A stretch of 64,000 nucleotides of DNA from Bifidobacterium bohemicum DSM 22767 (GCF_000741525.1 NZ_JGYP01000002.1:248001-312000), one strand, 5' to 3'; shown: positions 9,630-18,922, counted from the first letter of the stretch. Translations and numbers: made by a program. The notes: generated by a model not told the origin, from the sequence alone.

Positions 9630-9661
9630 TTGAAATAGTTTATTCGTTTAACTAATATAAT
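9630..9661 (+). promoter_or_regulatory. xylB promoter with embedded 19-bp ROK operator
   Basis: TTGAAA at 9630-9635 and TAATAT at 9653-9658 (17-base spacer), or TATAAT at 9656-9661, form the promoter. Between them lies the near-palindrome TAGTTTATTCGTTTAACTA (9636-9654). Its reverse strand matches the element at 23071-23089 at 13 of 19 positions. Placement between -35 and -10 predicts repression by steric block. Confidence 0.7.
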
Positions 9662-9731
9662 GGGTACAAAGACGATAGAGATACCGTGATTCATCACAAC
9701 GTAGTACATGAAAGGCATTGAGGGCTTCACC

Positions 9732-11255
9732 ATGAACGCACAGCACTCCCAGAACCCGCAACCCAATGAACGTGTCCTCGTGGCCGGAATCGACACTTCC
9801 ACGCAATCCACGAAGGTTCGCGTCACCGATGCCGCAACCGGAGAACTGGTCCGTTTAGGCCAAGCAAAACATCCGGACGGCACAAGCGTCGACCCGGAAT
9901 GCTGGTGGCTGGCCTTTCATTCGGCCGCCGAAGCGGCAGGCGGACTTGGCGACGTGAAAGCCCTCTCCGTCGGCGGCCAGCAACATGGCATGGTGCTTCT
10001 GGATTCGCGTGGACGGGTGATCCGCGACGCGTTGCTCTGGAACGACACACGTTCGGCTCCACAGGCCGAATCCCTCATTGAACGGCTCGGCCGAATTGAA
10101 CCGGTGACTGCGGAGGAACCAGAGGACGTTGTCCAGCGCGGACGCCAGCGCTGGGTGAAGGCCGTCGGCTCCTCCCCCGTTGCCTCGTACACTCTGACCA
10201 AACTTGCCTGGGTGGCCGAAAACGAACCGGAGAACGCGGAGCGCATCGCCGCGGTGTGCCTGCCTCACGATTGGCTCAGCTGGCGCATCGCCGGATTCGG
10301 ACCGGTCGAAGAAGGTCAGGACGCCCATCTTGAAGCCCTGTTCACCGATCGTTCCGACGCTTCCGGCACCAGCTACTATGACGCCGCCGCCGACCAGTAC
10401 CGCCCCGACCTCATTGACATGGCCATTGGACGGCACGACGTCATTCTGCCGAAAGTGCTCGGTCCTCGCGAGGCGGCCCACGTCAAAGCCTCGCCGGAAA
10501 TCGCCGGAGCGAATGTGGCAGGGGGCTGCCTGATTGGACCGGGGGGCGGCGACAACGCGATGGCCTCGTTGGGACTTGGCATGAACGTCGGCGACGTAAG
10601 CATTTCTCTCGGAACGTCAGGCGTAGCCGCGGCCGTGGCCGAAAAGCCGGTCTACGACCTGACCGGCGCGGTCTCGGGCTTTGCCGACTGCACCGGTCAT
10701 TTTTTGCCTTTGGCCTGCACCATCAACGGCTCACGCATTCTGGATGCAGGACGCAGCGCGCTCGGAGTGGATTACGAAGAACTGGGCAGGCTCGCTCTGC
10801 AAAGCGAGCCCGGCGCCGGCGGTCTGACGCTCGTTCCATATTTCGACGGCGAGCGCACGCCGAACCGGCCGGACGCCAAGGCCACCCTGACGGGTATGAC
10901 GCTGGCGAACACCACGCGGCAGAACTTCGCTCGCGCATTCGTCGAGGGACTGCTGTGCTCCCAACGAGACTGTCTGGAATTGATCAAACGGCTGGGCGCA
11001 AGCGTCAACCGCATTCTGCTCATTGGCGGCGGATCCAAGTCCGAAGCCGTGCGCATCCTTGCGCCCGCAATCCTGGGCATGCCGGTCAGCAGACCAGCCA
11101 CCGACGAATATGTGGCCATTGGCGCCGCCCGCCAGGCCGCTTGGGTGCTTGACGGCGGAGTCGAACCGCCGGCTTGGGATTTGTCAATCGACGGCACCGA
11201 AACCGCCGAACCGACGCCTGATGTCTACAAGGCATACGAAAGGGCGCGCGGATGA
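9732..11255 (+). CDS. xylB: Xylulokinase
   Basis: XylB phosphorylates D-xylulose with ATP to xylulose 5-phosphate, the entry compound of the bifidobacterial phosphoketolase pathway. The 507-residue FGGY kinase shows VAGIDTSTQSTKV at the N-terminus (phosphate loop), GGQQHGMVLLD, WNDTRS (substrate contact), the catalytic GPGGGDNAMASLG region, SLGTSGVAA and the C-terminal GGGSKSEAVRILAP. ATG 9732 is preferred because GAGGG precedes it by eight bases; an ATG 24 bases upstream has no ribosome site. It is divergent from the ROK repressor, and a ten-G tract begins seven bases after the stop. Function is firm. Confidence 0.94.
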   Translation: MNAQHSQNPQPNERVLVAGIDTSTQSTKVRVTDAATGELVRLGQAKHPDGTSVDPECWWLAFHSAAEAAGGLGDVKALSVGGQQHGMVLLDSRGRVIRDALLWNDTRSAPQAESLIERLGRIEPVTAEEPEDVVQRGRQRWVKAVGSSPVASYTLTKLAWVAENEPENAERIAAVCLPHDWLSWRIAGFGPVEEGQDAHLEALFTDRSDASGTSYYDAAADQYRPDLIDMAIGRHDVILPKVLGPREAAHVKASPEIAGANVAGGCLIGPGGGDNAMASLGLGMNVGDVSISLGTSGVAAAVAEKPVYDLTGAVSGFADCTGHFLPLACTINGSRILDAGRSALGVDYEELGRLALQSEPGAGGLTLVPYFDGERTPNRPDAKATLTGMTLANTTRQNFARAFVEGLLCSQRDCLELIKRLGASVNRILLIGGGSKSEAVRILAPAILGMPVSRPATDEYVAIGAARQAAWVLDGGVEPPAWDLSIDGTETAEPTPDVYKAYERARG

Positions 11256-11262
11256 AGGATAT

Positions 11263-11272
11263 GGGGGGGGGG
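11263..11272 (+). repeat. Homopolymer tract, ten G, directly after xylB
   Basis: Ten G start seven bases after the xylB stop, on its sense strand, in the convergent gap with the TetR gene. Unlike the other tracts, the G is on the plus strand, matching the direction of the gene it follows. Confidence 0.9.
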
Positions 11273-11427
11273 AGGTGTATGCAGTTGCGCTGTCATTCCC
11301 ACACATATTCACGAGTCCGACAACATCGACGCAGCTCTACACCTTTGAAAAGCGGCAAGTTGGATGTTGTGAGTCCGGTCAATGAAACGACCAGCCCGGC
11401 ACACAACATTCAATCCGCCAGTCGCGA

Positions 11428-12045
11428 CTATCTACTGGGCAGGATGAGCTCGAGAATCTTGCGCCATTCCTCTACGAAATCCATGCCATCGATATCGTGC
11501 AGCCAACGAAATTGCAACCCATCCATCGCGGCCAAAACCTGACGAGCCGTCTCGGCCGGATCCTCGGCGCCATCACGCTCACAGGCCATGGTGTACTCAT
11601 GTAGAACACGTCGTTCTCGGTTGAGGAAGAACTCATGTGCCGGGTGATGTTCGTTGAGAGACTCCGCCTGAAGCAACGTATATAGCCGCACAAACTCCGT
11701 ACGCTTGGCGTTCACCTTAGCCGTCGCGATAGTCAGGTCTCTGATACCAACCGGATACTTTGTACCGATGACGGCAATTTCATTCAGAGGTTCATCAATA
11801 TTCAACTGTTTCGCTATGTCACTGCTGACAAGCAAATCATTGTATTTGACCACTTCACTGAGCAGTTTTTCCTTCGAGCCGAAATGGTAGAGCACCCCCG
11901 CCTCGGTGATGTGCTCGGCCTCGGCCACATCACGTATGGTAAGTCCCCAGAAACCATAATTCGAGATCAGAGAACTGGCCGTACGCAATATGCTCAGCCT
12001 GCGTTCATCTTTGGTCATTTTTTGTGAGGAGTTATGCCGAGGCAT
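11428..12045 (-). CDS. TetR-family transcriptional regulator
   Basis: The 205-residue protein has an N-terminal TetR helix-turn-helix (about residues 15-60: ILRTASSLISNYGFWGLTIRDVAEAEHITEAGVLYHFGSK region) and a helical ligand domain. ATG 12045 is chosen because AAAGGTG stands six bases upstream; ATG 12060 is possible. It is the last gene after the oligosaccharide importer on the same strand, so it may control that operon. The natural target is the palindrome inside the importer promoter at 15426-15443, but this is inference. An 11-bp inverted repeat lies just before its start. Confidence 0.85.
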   Translation of the reverse strand: MPRHNSSQKMTKDERRLSILRTASSLISNYGFWGLTIRDVAEAEHITEAGVLYHFGSKEKLLSEVVKYNDLLVSSDIAKQLNIDEPLNEIAVIGTKYPVGIRDLTIATAKVNAKRTEFVRLYTLLQAESLNEHHPAHEFFLNRERRVLHEYTMACERDGAEDPAETARQVLAAMDGLQFRWLHDIDGMDFVEEWRKILELILPSR

Positions 12046-12095
12046 ACGTTCACCTTTCATCGTTATTCACTCCATGATAGTCCGACGCACACTAC

Positions 12096-12132
12096 AACGG
12101 GAACATATGACGATATGACACATGTTCCCGTT
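12096..12132 (-). promoter_or_regulatory. 11-bp perfect inverted repeat between importer permease and tetR
   Basis: AACGGGAACAT (12096-12106) and ATGTTCCCGTT (12122-12132) are separated by 15 bases. There is no T run, so this could be an RNA hairpin partly terminating the importer message or an operator for the TetR protein. Confidence 0.55.
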
Positions 12133-12146
12133 GGACAACCGATGGA

Positions 12147-12977
12147 CTACTTGGTGAACCCGGCAGTCAAACCCGCCACCATCTGTCTTCTACCGACGAC
12201 ATATGCCACCAGAATCGGGAGCACGGAAATCACCACAGCCGCCAATATGCCTGGCACATCAACGGTAAATTGACCTTGGAACTGCCACAACGACAAAGGA
12301 ATCACACGATTGTTTGCACTCTGTGTCAGGATAAGCGGGAAGAGGAACCCATTCCATACGTTCAACGCGTCGTAAATCGACACTGTTATAAGCGCGGGCT
12401 TGACCATTGGAATAGCCAAACGCCACATGATCGAGAACTCGGAGGCACCGTCAACCTCCATCGCCTCGAACAATGAAGACGGGATATCTCGCAGGAAATT
12501 TACGAGAATCATCACCGTAATCGGAATGACGAAAGCCGCCGACGGCAAGATCAGCGCCCATAAAGTGTCATATAAACCGATCTTCACAATGATGTAATAG
12601 ATGGGCACGATGGTGGCCTGCATTGGAATGGCGAGACCTGCAACAATCAGTTTGTAGGCTCGACGCGACCACGCATCCACCCGGCGCACAATCAAATAGG
12701 CCGCAGGAATCGTAACCGCGAGGATAAGCACTACAGTGGCAACAGTCACGATGATGGAATTTCGAACATAAAGCAGAAAGTCATTCTGGAACACGCGCTG
12801 GTAAGCTGAGAATGTTACATGCCTAGGTATAGATAGCGGATTATCATTGAAAATCTCCATCTGATCACGCAATGAAGTCACCACGATGTAATAGATAGGA
12901 ACAACAACGACCAGCAACCAAAGCCATCCGAGCAGACCACCGATGACGTTATAGCGCTTATGACCAATGGTAATCAT
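12147..12977 (-). CDS. Sugar ABC transporter permease, MalG type
   Basis: The 276-residue inner-membrane permease has six helices and the conserved EAA loop, MEVDGASEFSIMWRLAIPMVKP (first part from residue 185), which contacts the ATPase. It is the second of two permeases of a carbohydrate-uptake-type-1 importer. Start ATG 12977 lies one base after the stop of the partner permease, with GGAGG nine bases upstream, so translation is coupled. The cluster carries no ATPase gene; a shared MsmK-like ATPase elsewhere is expected, as is common for bifidobacterial oligosaccharide importers. The xylo-oligosaccharide substrate is inferred from neighbours. Confidence 0.88.
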   Translation of the reverse strand: MITIGHKRYNVIGGLLGWLWLLVVVVPIYYIVVTSLRDQMEIFNDNPLSIPRHVTFSAYQRVFQNDFLLYVRNSIIVTVATVVLILAVTIPAAYLIVRRVDAWSRRAYKLIVAGLAIPMQATIVPIYYIIVKIGLYDTLWALILPSAAFVIPITVMILVNFLRDIPSSLFEAMEVDGASEFSIMWRLAIPMVKPALITVSIYDALNVWNGFLFPLILTQSANNRVIPLSLWQFQGQFTVDVPGILAAVVISVLPILVAYVVGRRQMVAGLTAGFTK

Positions 12978-12978
12978 G

Positions 12979-13950
12979 TCACACACCCTCCATTTGACTT
13001 TCCATTTTGTCCGTTCCCGAGAGTTTGTTCAGCAGCTGAGAGACAACGATGCCAAGCACCAGGATGACTACTCCGACCACACTGGCCCCACCCATGTCAT
13101 AGCTGCTGAATCCTCGAATATACATGTCCAAAGGCAGTATTCTCGTCGAGTTTGCAGGCCCTCCCCCGGTCATTACATACACCAAGTCGAAATAAGTAAG
13201 CGAACCGACAATCATGAGTGTGGAATCCGTGGCGAAAGTATATTTCAACTGCGGCAAGGTGATGGAAAAGAACTGGCGCATTTCTCCTGCGCCATCAATC
13301 TTTGCGGCTTCGTACAGACTCGTTGGAATCTGACGCACCGCTCCCTGATAGAGCAAAGAATGCAGCGGGATGAAGCACCACGAGACCACAAGGATCAATA
13401 CCCACAAAGCCGTTTTAGGGTTACCCAAAAAATTTTGTTGAAGCCACGGGAGCCCAAATGCCTTGCCGATTCCATATTGGGGGTCAAGCAAGTTCTTGAA
13501 CGAAATGGCCACTGCCGTAGAGGAAAACAGCAAAGGCAAAAAGAAGAAAACCGCCAACACCGCACGATACCGCTGCGAACCGGCCATAAAGACCCCCAAC
13601 AAAACGGACATGACCGTCTGTAGCAGCCAACTGACCACGGTCAATACCAGCGTCAGCTTCAATCCGTTGAAGACCAGCGGATCTGACAGCATTCGCTTCC
13701 AGTTGCCCAGCCCATTCCACGTAATGGCGCCAAGACCATCCCAATTCATGAGCGAAAGCACCACCACCCCGATCAGAGGTACAACCGCAAAAACTCCGAA
13801 CAAAACAAGGGCCGGAACCGCGTACCACATCGATGGCCCCTTCGCCACCTGAGTGCGGTTTCCGGCCAAACGCCTAGCTGGAACCCCTTTGCGAAGTCTG
13901 CAAATCGACTTCCTTGGACTATTGCCGTCCATTTGATTAGTATGTTTCAT
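12979..13950 (-). CDS. Sugar ABC transporter permease, MalF type
   Basis: The 323-residue permease has six membrane helices after a basic 50-residue N-terminus and carries the EAA loop AAKIDGAGEMRQFFSITLPQL. It forms the channel with the MalG-type partner. ATG 13950 has GAGGA six bases upstream; longer versions lack a ribosome site. It follows the binding-protein gene after a 90-base gap holding a hairpin, which would allow less permease than binding protein to be made from one message. Confidence 0.88.
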   Translation of the reverse strand: MKHTNQMDGNSPRKSICRLRKGVPARRLAGNRTQVAKGPSMWYAVPALVLFGVFAVVPLIGVVVLSLMNWDGLGAITWNGLGNWKRMLSDPLVFNGLKLTLVLTVVSWLLQTVMSVLLGVFMAGSQRYRAVLAVFFFLPLLFSSTAVAISFKNLLDPQYGIGKAFGLPWLQQNFLGNPKTALWVLILVVSWCFIPLHSLLYQGAVRQIPTSLYEAAKIDGAGEMRQFFSITLPQLKYTFATDSTLMIVGSLTYFDLVYVMTGGGPANSTRILPLDMYIRGFSSYDMGGASVVGVVILVLGIVVSQLLNKLSGTDKMESQMEGV

Positions 13951-13977
13951 GTCTTTTCCTCGCCACCGCCCCCAACC

Positions 13978-14025
13978 GGCCGTTCGGGCAATAAACGTCA
14001 CAAGGCATCCGCCACAGGAACGGCC
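13978..14025 (-). promoter_or_regulatory. Intercistronic stem-loop between binding protein and permease genes
   Basis: GGCCGTTC (13978-13985) and GAACGGCC (14018-14025) form an 8-bp stem in the binding-protein to permease gap. A similar hairpin occupies the same position in the xylose importer operon, fitting differential expression. Confidence 0.5.
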
Positions 14026-14040
14026 ATAGGGAGACGATCA

Positions 14041-15345
14041 TCACCTGATGGTCGCGTTCATCTTTTCAACGAACTGATCCGGGGTCTGGGACATAAGGAA
14101 GACCTGTTCCAGATTGTTGAGCACAGCCTCGGCTTGGTCGGTTGGCAAGGATTGGTCCCACGAAAGACGGAATGCCGGGGTGTTGGCCATTGACTGGTAC
14201 ACCCACGAATAGAATCCCATCTTGCCATCGGCGGCCTTGACTTTAGAGTCAATATTCTTGACTGGCGGCACCGCACCTATTTTCAACAGGTCACTGACCA
14301 TAGTGTCGTCATAAGTCGTGTTTTTCAGGAAGGCGACAGCGCTTTTCTGCTGCTTGGACCTGGCTTTCGCGGAGACAGACCAGTAGTTGGTGAGATTACC
14401 GGTCAGATCTTTCGAATCTCCCTTACCGCCCTCGACCACAGGGAATGGGGCGAAAGCGAACTGACTGGTGCTGAAATCCTTAGAAAGCGATTTGAAGTCA
14501 GGAAATGCCCATGAACCCATCAGCTCCATACCAGCGCCGCCATTGACCACCATCGAAATGTCCTTACGGTCATCAGCCGTCATTGACGTGTACACATTGC
14601 CGAAAGCACCTGCCTTGACCAAATCTTGGATCATGCCCATAGCCTTTTTCACAGACGGATCGCTCCATGCGCCCTTCTTGCCTTCGACTACGTTGTTGAA
14701 AACCTCAGGCCCTCCGATGCGATCGACCAAGTACGCGGCCCACATCAGATAAGGCCACTGACTGCCACCTGCCAACGCGATCGGTGTTTTTCCTGAAGCT
14801 TTTATCTTCATGACAGCGTCAAGCAGATCGTCCCATGTCTTCGGCACCTCATTAACTCCAGCATCCGTCAACACTTTTTTGTTCACATAGAGCACCACTG
14901 GTTGAACGCCCTGAGTTGGCACGGCATACAGTTTTCCATCGACATATCCGGCTTGCGCCACAGAATCAAAGACTTTCGACTTGACCGTCGATTCAAGATC
15001 CGAGGTCAGATCCGTAATCTGATTTGATTTCACGTATTCACGGAGCGTCGCGCCGCCCCATCCATAAATCAACGTAGGGGCATTGCCTGCGCCTACTGAA
15101 GTACGGATCTTCTTTTTATAGGAGTCATTCGCGAAGTACTCCGTATCGATCCTCTGATCCGCATGCCTGCTGTTCCAGCGCTCTACAGCCTGTTTGGTAG
15201 GGGCGAAATTGCTGTCACTGATGCCCCACATCGTCGCTTCATCACCGGATGCCGCAACGGACGAAGTCGATGCGCCACACGCGGCCGTTCCCGTCAACAT
15301 CGCCGCCGAAAGAGCCAGCACGGCGATTCTCCTGAAACTTTTCAT
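14041..15345 (-). CDS. Oligosaccharide-binding lipoprotein of ABC importer
   Basis: The 434-residue extracellular solute-binding protein (family 1) has a signal peptide ending in a lipobox, MLTGTAAC, so it is anchored to the membrane outer face. The mature part shows the family pattern VERWNSRHADQRIDTEYF, YAVPTQGVQPVVLYVNK and the closing aromatic-rich segments. ATG 15345 has GAGGAGGAG at ideal spacing; an upstream codon adds 11 residues without a site. It is first in the operon with two permeases, and divergent from a GH120 beta-xylosidase, so xylo-oligosaccharides are the likely ligand. The ligand is inferred and the family is certain. Confidence 0.88.
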   Translation of the reverse strand: MKSFRRIAVLALSAAMLTGTAACGASTSSVAASGDEATMWGISDSNFAPTKQAVERWNSRHADQRIDTEYFANDSYKKKIRTSVGAGNAPTLIYGWGGATLREYVKSNQITDLTSDLESTVKSKVFDSVAQAGYVDGKLYAVPTQGVQPVVLYVNKKVLTDAGVNEVPKTWDDLLDAVMKIKASGKTPIALAGGSQWPYLMWAAYLVDRIGGPEVFNNVVEGKKGAWSDPSVKKAMGMIQDLVKAGAFGNVYTSMTADDRKDISMVVNGGAGMELMGSWAFPDFKSLSKDFSTSQFAFAPFPVVEGGKGDSKDLTGNLTNYWSVSAKARSKQQKSAVAFLKNTTYDDTMVSDLLKIGAVPPVKNIDSKVKAADGKMGFYSWVYQSMANTPAFRLSWDQSLPTDQAEAVLNNLEQVFLMSQTPDQFVEKMNATIR

Positions 15346-15416
15346 AGTACTCCTCCTCGAGTTAGAACCAGACATCATGATCTATTACCAACATGCACTC
15401 TCTATGAGTACGGGAC

Positions 15417-15449
15417 TGATTATATACTTAATGATTACTAAGTGCAAAT
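15417..15449 (-). promoter_or_regulatory. Importer promoter with 18-bp palindromic operator in the spacer
   Basis: On the minus strand, TTGCAC, exactly 17 bases, then TATAAT (15422-15417) form a near-ideal promoter for the binding-protein operon. The palindrome ACTTAATGATTACTAAGT (15426-15443) pairs at seven of nine positions and fills the spacer. It differs from the ROK operators apart from a shared AATGATTA core. Confidence 0.7.
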
Positions 15450-15551
15450 TACTCAGTGAATGCTGTACAATAATTAACTGTCAAAAAATCGTCAAAGCCG
15501 AATGCGCTGCTGAGCGGCTACAACGAAGTAAAACATCGAAAGGACACCCAC

Positions 15552-17504
15552 ATGTCATCGACAAACACGACCCATACGACGCTGCATGTTGCAGCCCAGG
15601 CCCCGCAAGGCGGGGATGGATCTGAAGCCCGCCCCCTCAACCGCATCCAGCAGGCGGCCGACATCGCGACCGCCGGCGACACCGTGGTCGTACACGAAGG
15701 CATATACCGGGAAAACGTAAATCCAAAACACGCGGGCACCAACATCGAACGCATCACCTACACGGCCGCTCCCAACGAACATGTGACGATTGCCGGTTCT
15801 GAAATCGCCACGAACTGGCAATCCGATGGACAAGGCATATGGCATGTTGAAATACCCAACACACGTTTCGGAGAATTCAACCCGTATGCTGAGCCCCTGG
15901 AAGGAGATTGGCTAATCGCTCCAAAAACATGGAAACCAACCTTAGGCGAGATATACATCAACGGATCGTCAATGTATCAAGCAAGCTCATATGACGAAAT
16001 GCTCACAGCCAAACCACGCACAACCGGACTCGGACCTGAATGGGTCACGATTCCCACACCCATCAAAGCCCCAGAAAAGACCATTTATCAGTGGCATGCC
16101 CAAGTCGATGAAACAAAGACCACAATTTGGGCTAATTTCCATGACATTGACCCCAACCATGAGTGCATCGAATACAACGTTCGCAAAACCTGTTTCTACC
16201 CGGACCAGACCGGTATCGGCTACATCACCGTACGCGGTTTCGAACTACGACAGGCGGCCTGCCCGTGGGCCCCGCCGACAGCCGACCAACCCGGACTAAT
16301 CGGTCCGCATTGGAGCAAAGGCTGGATCATCGAAGACAATGACATCCATGACGCGAGATGTAGCGCTGTAAGCCTCGGGAAGGAATACTCCACCGGTCAA
16401 AATGAATCATATTTCATCAAAGACAAACCGGGTTACCAATACCAGCTTGAAGGCGTGTTCCGTGCCCGTCATATTGGTTGGGATAAAGACACGATCGGCT
16501 CCCATATCGTAAGAAACAACACCATACACGACTGTGGACAAAACGGGATAGTCGGCAACATGGGCGGCGTGTTCTCTACTATCGAACACAACAAAATATA
16601 TAATATAGGCACCAAATACGAGTACTTCGGCTACGAAATCGCTGGCATCAAGTTGCATGCGGCAATAGACGTACGTATCGTCAATAACGACATCCATGAC
16701 TGTGCTTTGGGTACATGGCTCGATTGGCAGGCTCAAGGCACGCGAGTGAGTCGCAACATATATCGCAGCAATGATCGCGATTTCATGATCGAGGTGACGC
16801 ACGGACCTTGCCTGTTTGACAACAACATCTTTGCATCGCCCTACAACTTCGACAACGTGGCACAAGGCAGCGCCTTCGTGCATAATTTGTTCGCCGGCTC
16901 CACACGCAAGATAACCGTGCCCGACAGGTTCACCCCCTACCATTTGCCGCATTCAACCACACTTCTAGGCACAGCGCCAGTATATGGCAACGACGACAGG
17001 CTTTTGCAGAACGTCTTTACCGCCGCCCGAACGATTCCGGACACCCAAACCCGTGGCACCGAGATTTACGACGGGGCTACCGAGGACATGAGCGAATATA
17101 TTGATGAGGTCATGAAACTAGGTGGAGGTGATGTGGATGTCTATGAACAAGTCACACAACCGGCCTACGTAGAAGGCAACGCATATTTTAATGGCACAAA
17201 GCATTATAATCGCGAGGCGCACAGCTTTAGCAGTTCTCACAGTCTTGGACTGTCCTTCGAAGAACACGACGATGGCGGTCTTTGGTGCTCGTATGACGTA
17301 CCCGAAACACCGGAAGTGCCGACATGCCTGATCGACTCAGTACGATTGGGAACACCGCGAATCACAAAGGAAGCTTACGAAAACCCTGACGGGACGCCAC
17401 TCTGCATCAATCAGGACATCACCGGAAGCCCTCGTGACACACAGCCCGCCCCGGGACCGTTCATGAATTTAAGTACTGGAAAGCACATCATCAAGGTGTT
17501 CTAA
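15552..17504 (+). CDS. GH120 beta-xylosidase, intracellular
   Basis: The 650-residue protein matches glycoside hydrolase family 120, right-handed beta-helix enzymes that remove xylose from xylo-oligosaccharides with retention. The N-terminal segment has the PLNRIQQAADIATAGDTVVVHEGIYRE start of helix domains; later turns show ITVRGFEL, WIIEDNDIHD, HIVRNNTIHDCGQNG and VRIVNNDIHDC. D391 (TWLDWQ) and E414 (FMIEVTHG) are 23 residues apart, the spacing I recall for nucleophile and acid/base in the characterised Thermoanaerobacterium enzyme. There is no signal peptide, so it acts on imported oligosaccharides. It is divergent from the oligosaccharide importer, and AAAGG precedes the start. Confidence 0.85.
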   Translation: MSSTNTTHTTLHVAAQAPQGGDGSEARPLNRIQQAADIATAGDTVVVHEGIYRENVNPKHAGTNIERITYTAAPNEHVTIAGSEIATNWQSDGQGIWHVEIPNTRFGEFNPYAEPLEGDWLIAPKTWKPTLGEIYINGSSMYQASSYDEMLTAKPRTTGLGPEWVTIPTPIKAPEKTIYQWHAQVDETKTTIWANFHDIDPNHECIEYNVRKTCFYPDQTGIGYITVRGFELRQAACPWAPPTADQPGLIGPHWSKGWIIEDNDIHDARCSAVSLGKEYSTGQNESYFIKDKPGYQYQLEGVFRARHIGWDKDTIGSHIVRNNTIHDCGQNGIVGNMGGVFSTIEHNKIYNIGTKYEYFGYEIAGIKLHAAIDVRIVNNDIHDCALGTWLDWQAQGTRVSRNIYRSNDRDFMIEVTHGPCLFDNNIFASPYNFDNVAQGSAFVHNLFAGSTRKITVPDRFTPYHLPHSTTLLGTAPVYGNDDRLLQNVFTAARTIPDTQTRGTEIYDGATEDMSEYIDEVMKLGGGDVDVYEQVTQPAYVEGNAYFNGTKHYNREAHSFSSSHSLGLSFEEHDDGGLWCSYDVPETPEVPTCLIDSVRLGTPRITKEAYENPDGTPLCINQDITGSPRDTQPAPGPFMNLSTGKHIIKVF

Positions 17505-17540
17505 AAATTGCAAACTTTTTGGTAACAATAAATAAGAACA

Positions 17541-17605
17541 CTGTCTGTAACTGAGAATCGGGGGCAACCCACAAAGAACTGCCATCGATTCTCAGTCACA
17601 GACAG
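17541..17605. terminator. Large hairpin between convergent genes, probable bidirectional terminator
   Basis: CTGTCTGTAACTGAGAATCG (17541-17560) pairs with its complement at 17586-17605 with one mismatch around a 25-base loop. It lies between the GH120 gene and the convergent acetyltransferase. Only weak T-rich sequence follows on the minus side. Confidence 0.6.
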
Positions 17606-17727
17606 AAACATCAGGGGCGAATAAAACAGTTAATTGAAGGAGCCTTCCCTTCAACCGATGGCGTTCGGCGTTGTAAGCACTTAGGTACCGGCATGACCAA
17701 CCAGGACGATCGGACTATAAGTCATGT

Positions 17728-18375
17728 CTACGCGGCGGCATCTCCTATAGCGGCCGCATACTGCTCCGGAGTCCAATCCTCGGGAACCACTCCAATAGCA
17801 TGGCATGGGTTGCCTACAGCCACACTGTTCCGGGGAATGTCACCGACAACGACAGATCCGGCACCTATAACGGAGCCATCGCCGATGGTCACTCCAGGGC
17901 ACACCACCACATTGCCACCAAGCCACACATTATCGCCAACGGCGACATCAGCATTGCGCTGCCAACCCTCCAACCTCGGTTTGGCAGGCACGGCATGATT
18001 AGGCGTATAAATACTGCACCTCGGTCCGATCAGACAGTTGGAGCCGATTGAAATCGAACCTCCCCCGACAATCAAAAAATCCATGTTGATGAACGTACCG
18101 TCGCCTATTTCCAACCCCAGCCCGTAATCCAAACGGATCGGCGGGCGAAAATCCACTCCCTCGCCAGCGGCTGGCACCAATTCACGAAACAGACGCATGG
18201 CCTCCTGGGGATTGTCAAAATATATTCGATTGATTCTGTCACAAGTCGATTGAGCCTGCCAGGTGAGCCGTGGAAGAATCTCGGACTTACGATATTGCAG
18301 CCACTCCTGCGCGAACAATCGCTCCACGTCCAAGTATCTGCGTCTCAACTGATTCACTTCGTCACTATCCGACAT
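17728..18375 (-). CDS. Sugar O-acetyltransferase, hexapeptide-repeat (LacA/Maa type)
   Basis: The 215-residue protein has an N-terminal helical Maa domain, then left-handed beta-helix repeats (GLGLEIGDGTFINMDF, IGSNCLIGP, VAVGDNVWLGGNVVV, IGDGSVIGAGSVV). It carries the catalytic His in SIYTPNHAV and the C-terminal VGNPCHAIG. Such enzymes move acetyl from acetyl-CoA to sugars or galactosides. ATG 18375 has AGGAGAGAGGG upstream. It follows a small membrane protein gene by 35 bases. Its place in the xylan island suggests handling of excess sugar, but the acceptor is unknown. Confidence 0.85.
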   Translation of the reverse strand: MSDSDEVNQLRRRYLDVERLFAQEWLQYRKSEILPRLTWQAQSTCDRINRIYFDNPQEAMRLFRELVPAAGEGVDFRPPIRLDYGLGLEIGDGTFINMDFLIVGGGSISIGSNCLIGPRCSIYTPNHAVPAKPRLEGWQRNADVAVGDNVWLGGNVVVCPGVTIGDGSVIGAGSVVVGDIPRNSVAVGNPCHAIGVVPEDWTPEQYAAAIGDAAA

Positions 18376-18410
18376 AGACCCTCTCTCCTTTCGACCGCAC
18401 CGCTGTTGCT

Positions 18411-18704
18411 TCATTTCCGCGAATCGCTCTTTTGCCGGGTTTCACCGGCTCTGTCTTCTTTACTTGGACGACTTTTTTCAAACATGTCGACTTCCTTGAC
18501 GTTTCCATGACGACCAACACGCCATAATCGCCATGCTCCTACAGCGAAATAGATAGTTGCGGAAAAGATGCATACGGCCAAAAATATGGTTGAACCCACA
18601 AACAGCGAACCGTCTTTTTGCGATTGATAAATCAAATCCACCAACCAGAGGGCACCACCCACCGCCCCGACGGCATAAAACCTTTCCCGGACAACGTTAT
18701 TCAC
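18411..18704 (-). CDS. Small two-helix membrane protein
   Basis: The 97-residue protein begins at GTG 18704 with AGGAGG at ideal spacing, which excludes the longer upstream frame. Two hydrophobic segments (residues about 10-27, GAVGGALWLVDLIY region, and 36-58, GSTIFLAVCIFSATIYFAVGAW) are followed by a charged tail ending SKEDRAGETRQKSDSRK. It is probably cotranscribed with the downstream acetyltransferase. No family is recognised, and a membrane location is all I can support. Confidence 0.65.
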   Translation of the reverse strand: MNNVVRERFYAVGAVGGALWLVDLIYQSQKDGSLFVGSTIFLAVCIFSATIYFAVGAWRLWRVGRHGNVKEVDMFEKSRPSKEDRAGETRQKSDSRK

Positions 18705-18922
18705 AGCTCCTCCTTGGTTACAAATCAACAAATCGCCTCGCAATGCACCCCGCTTCAGCAATCCAAAACTCAAATACGCCAAGCGGGAGCAGACAACAAC
18801 CAAAATATCTACTCCCGCCCATTGCTCTAACTTGCAGGCACAATTCCGCGAATCACATCAACGTGCCGGGAAGGTGCATGTGGAAAGTCCTCAACGGAGC
18901 AGCGCTGCAAGCCTCAATCAAC

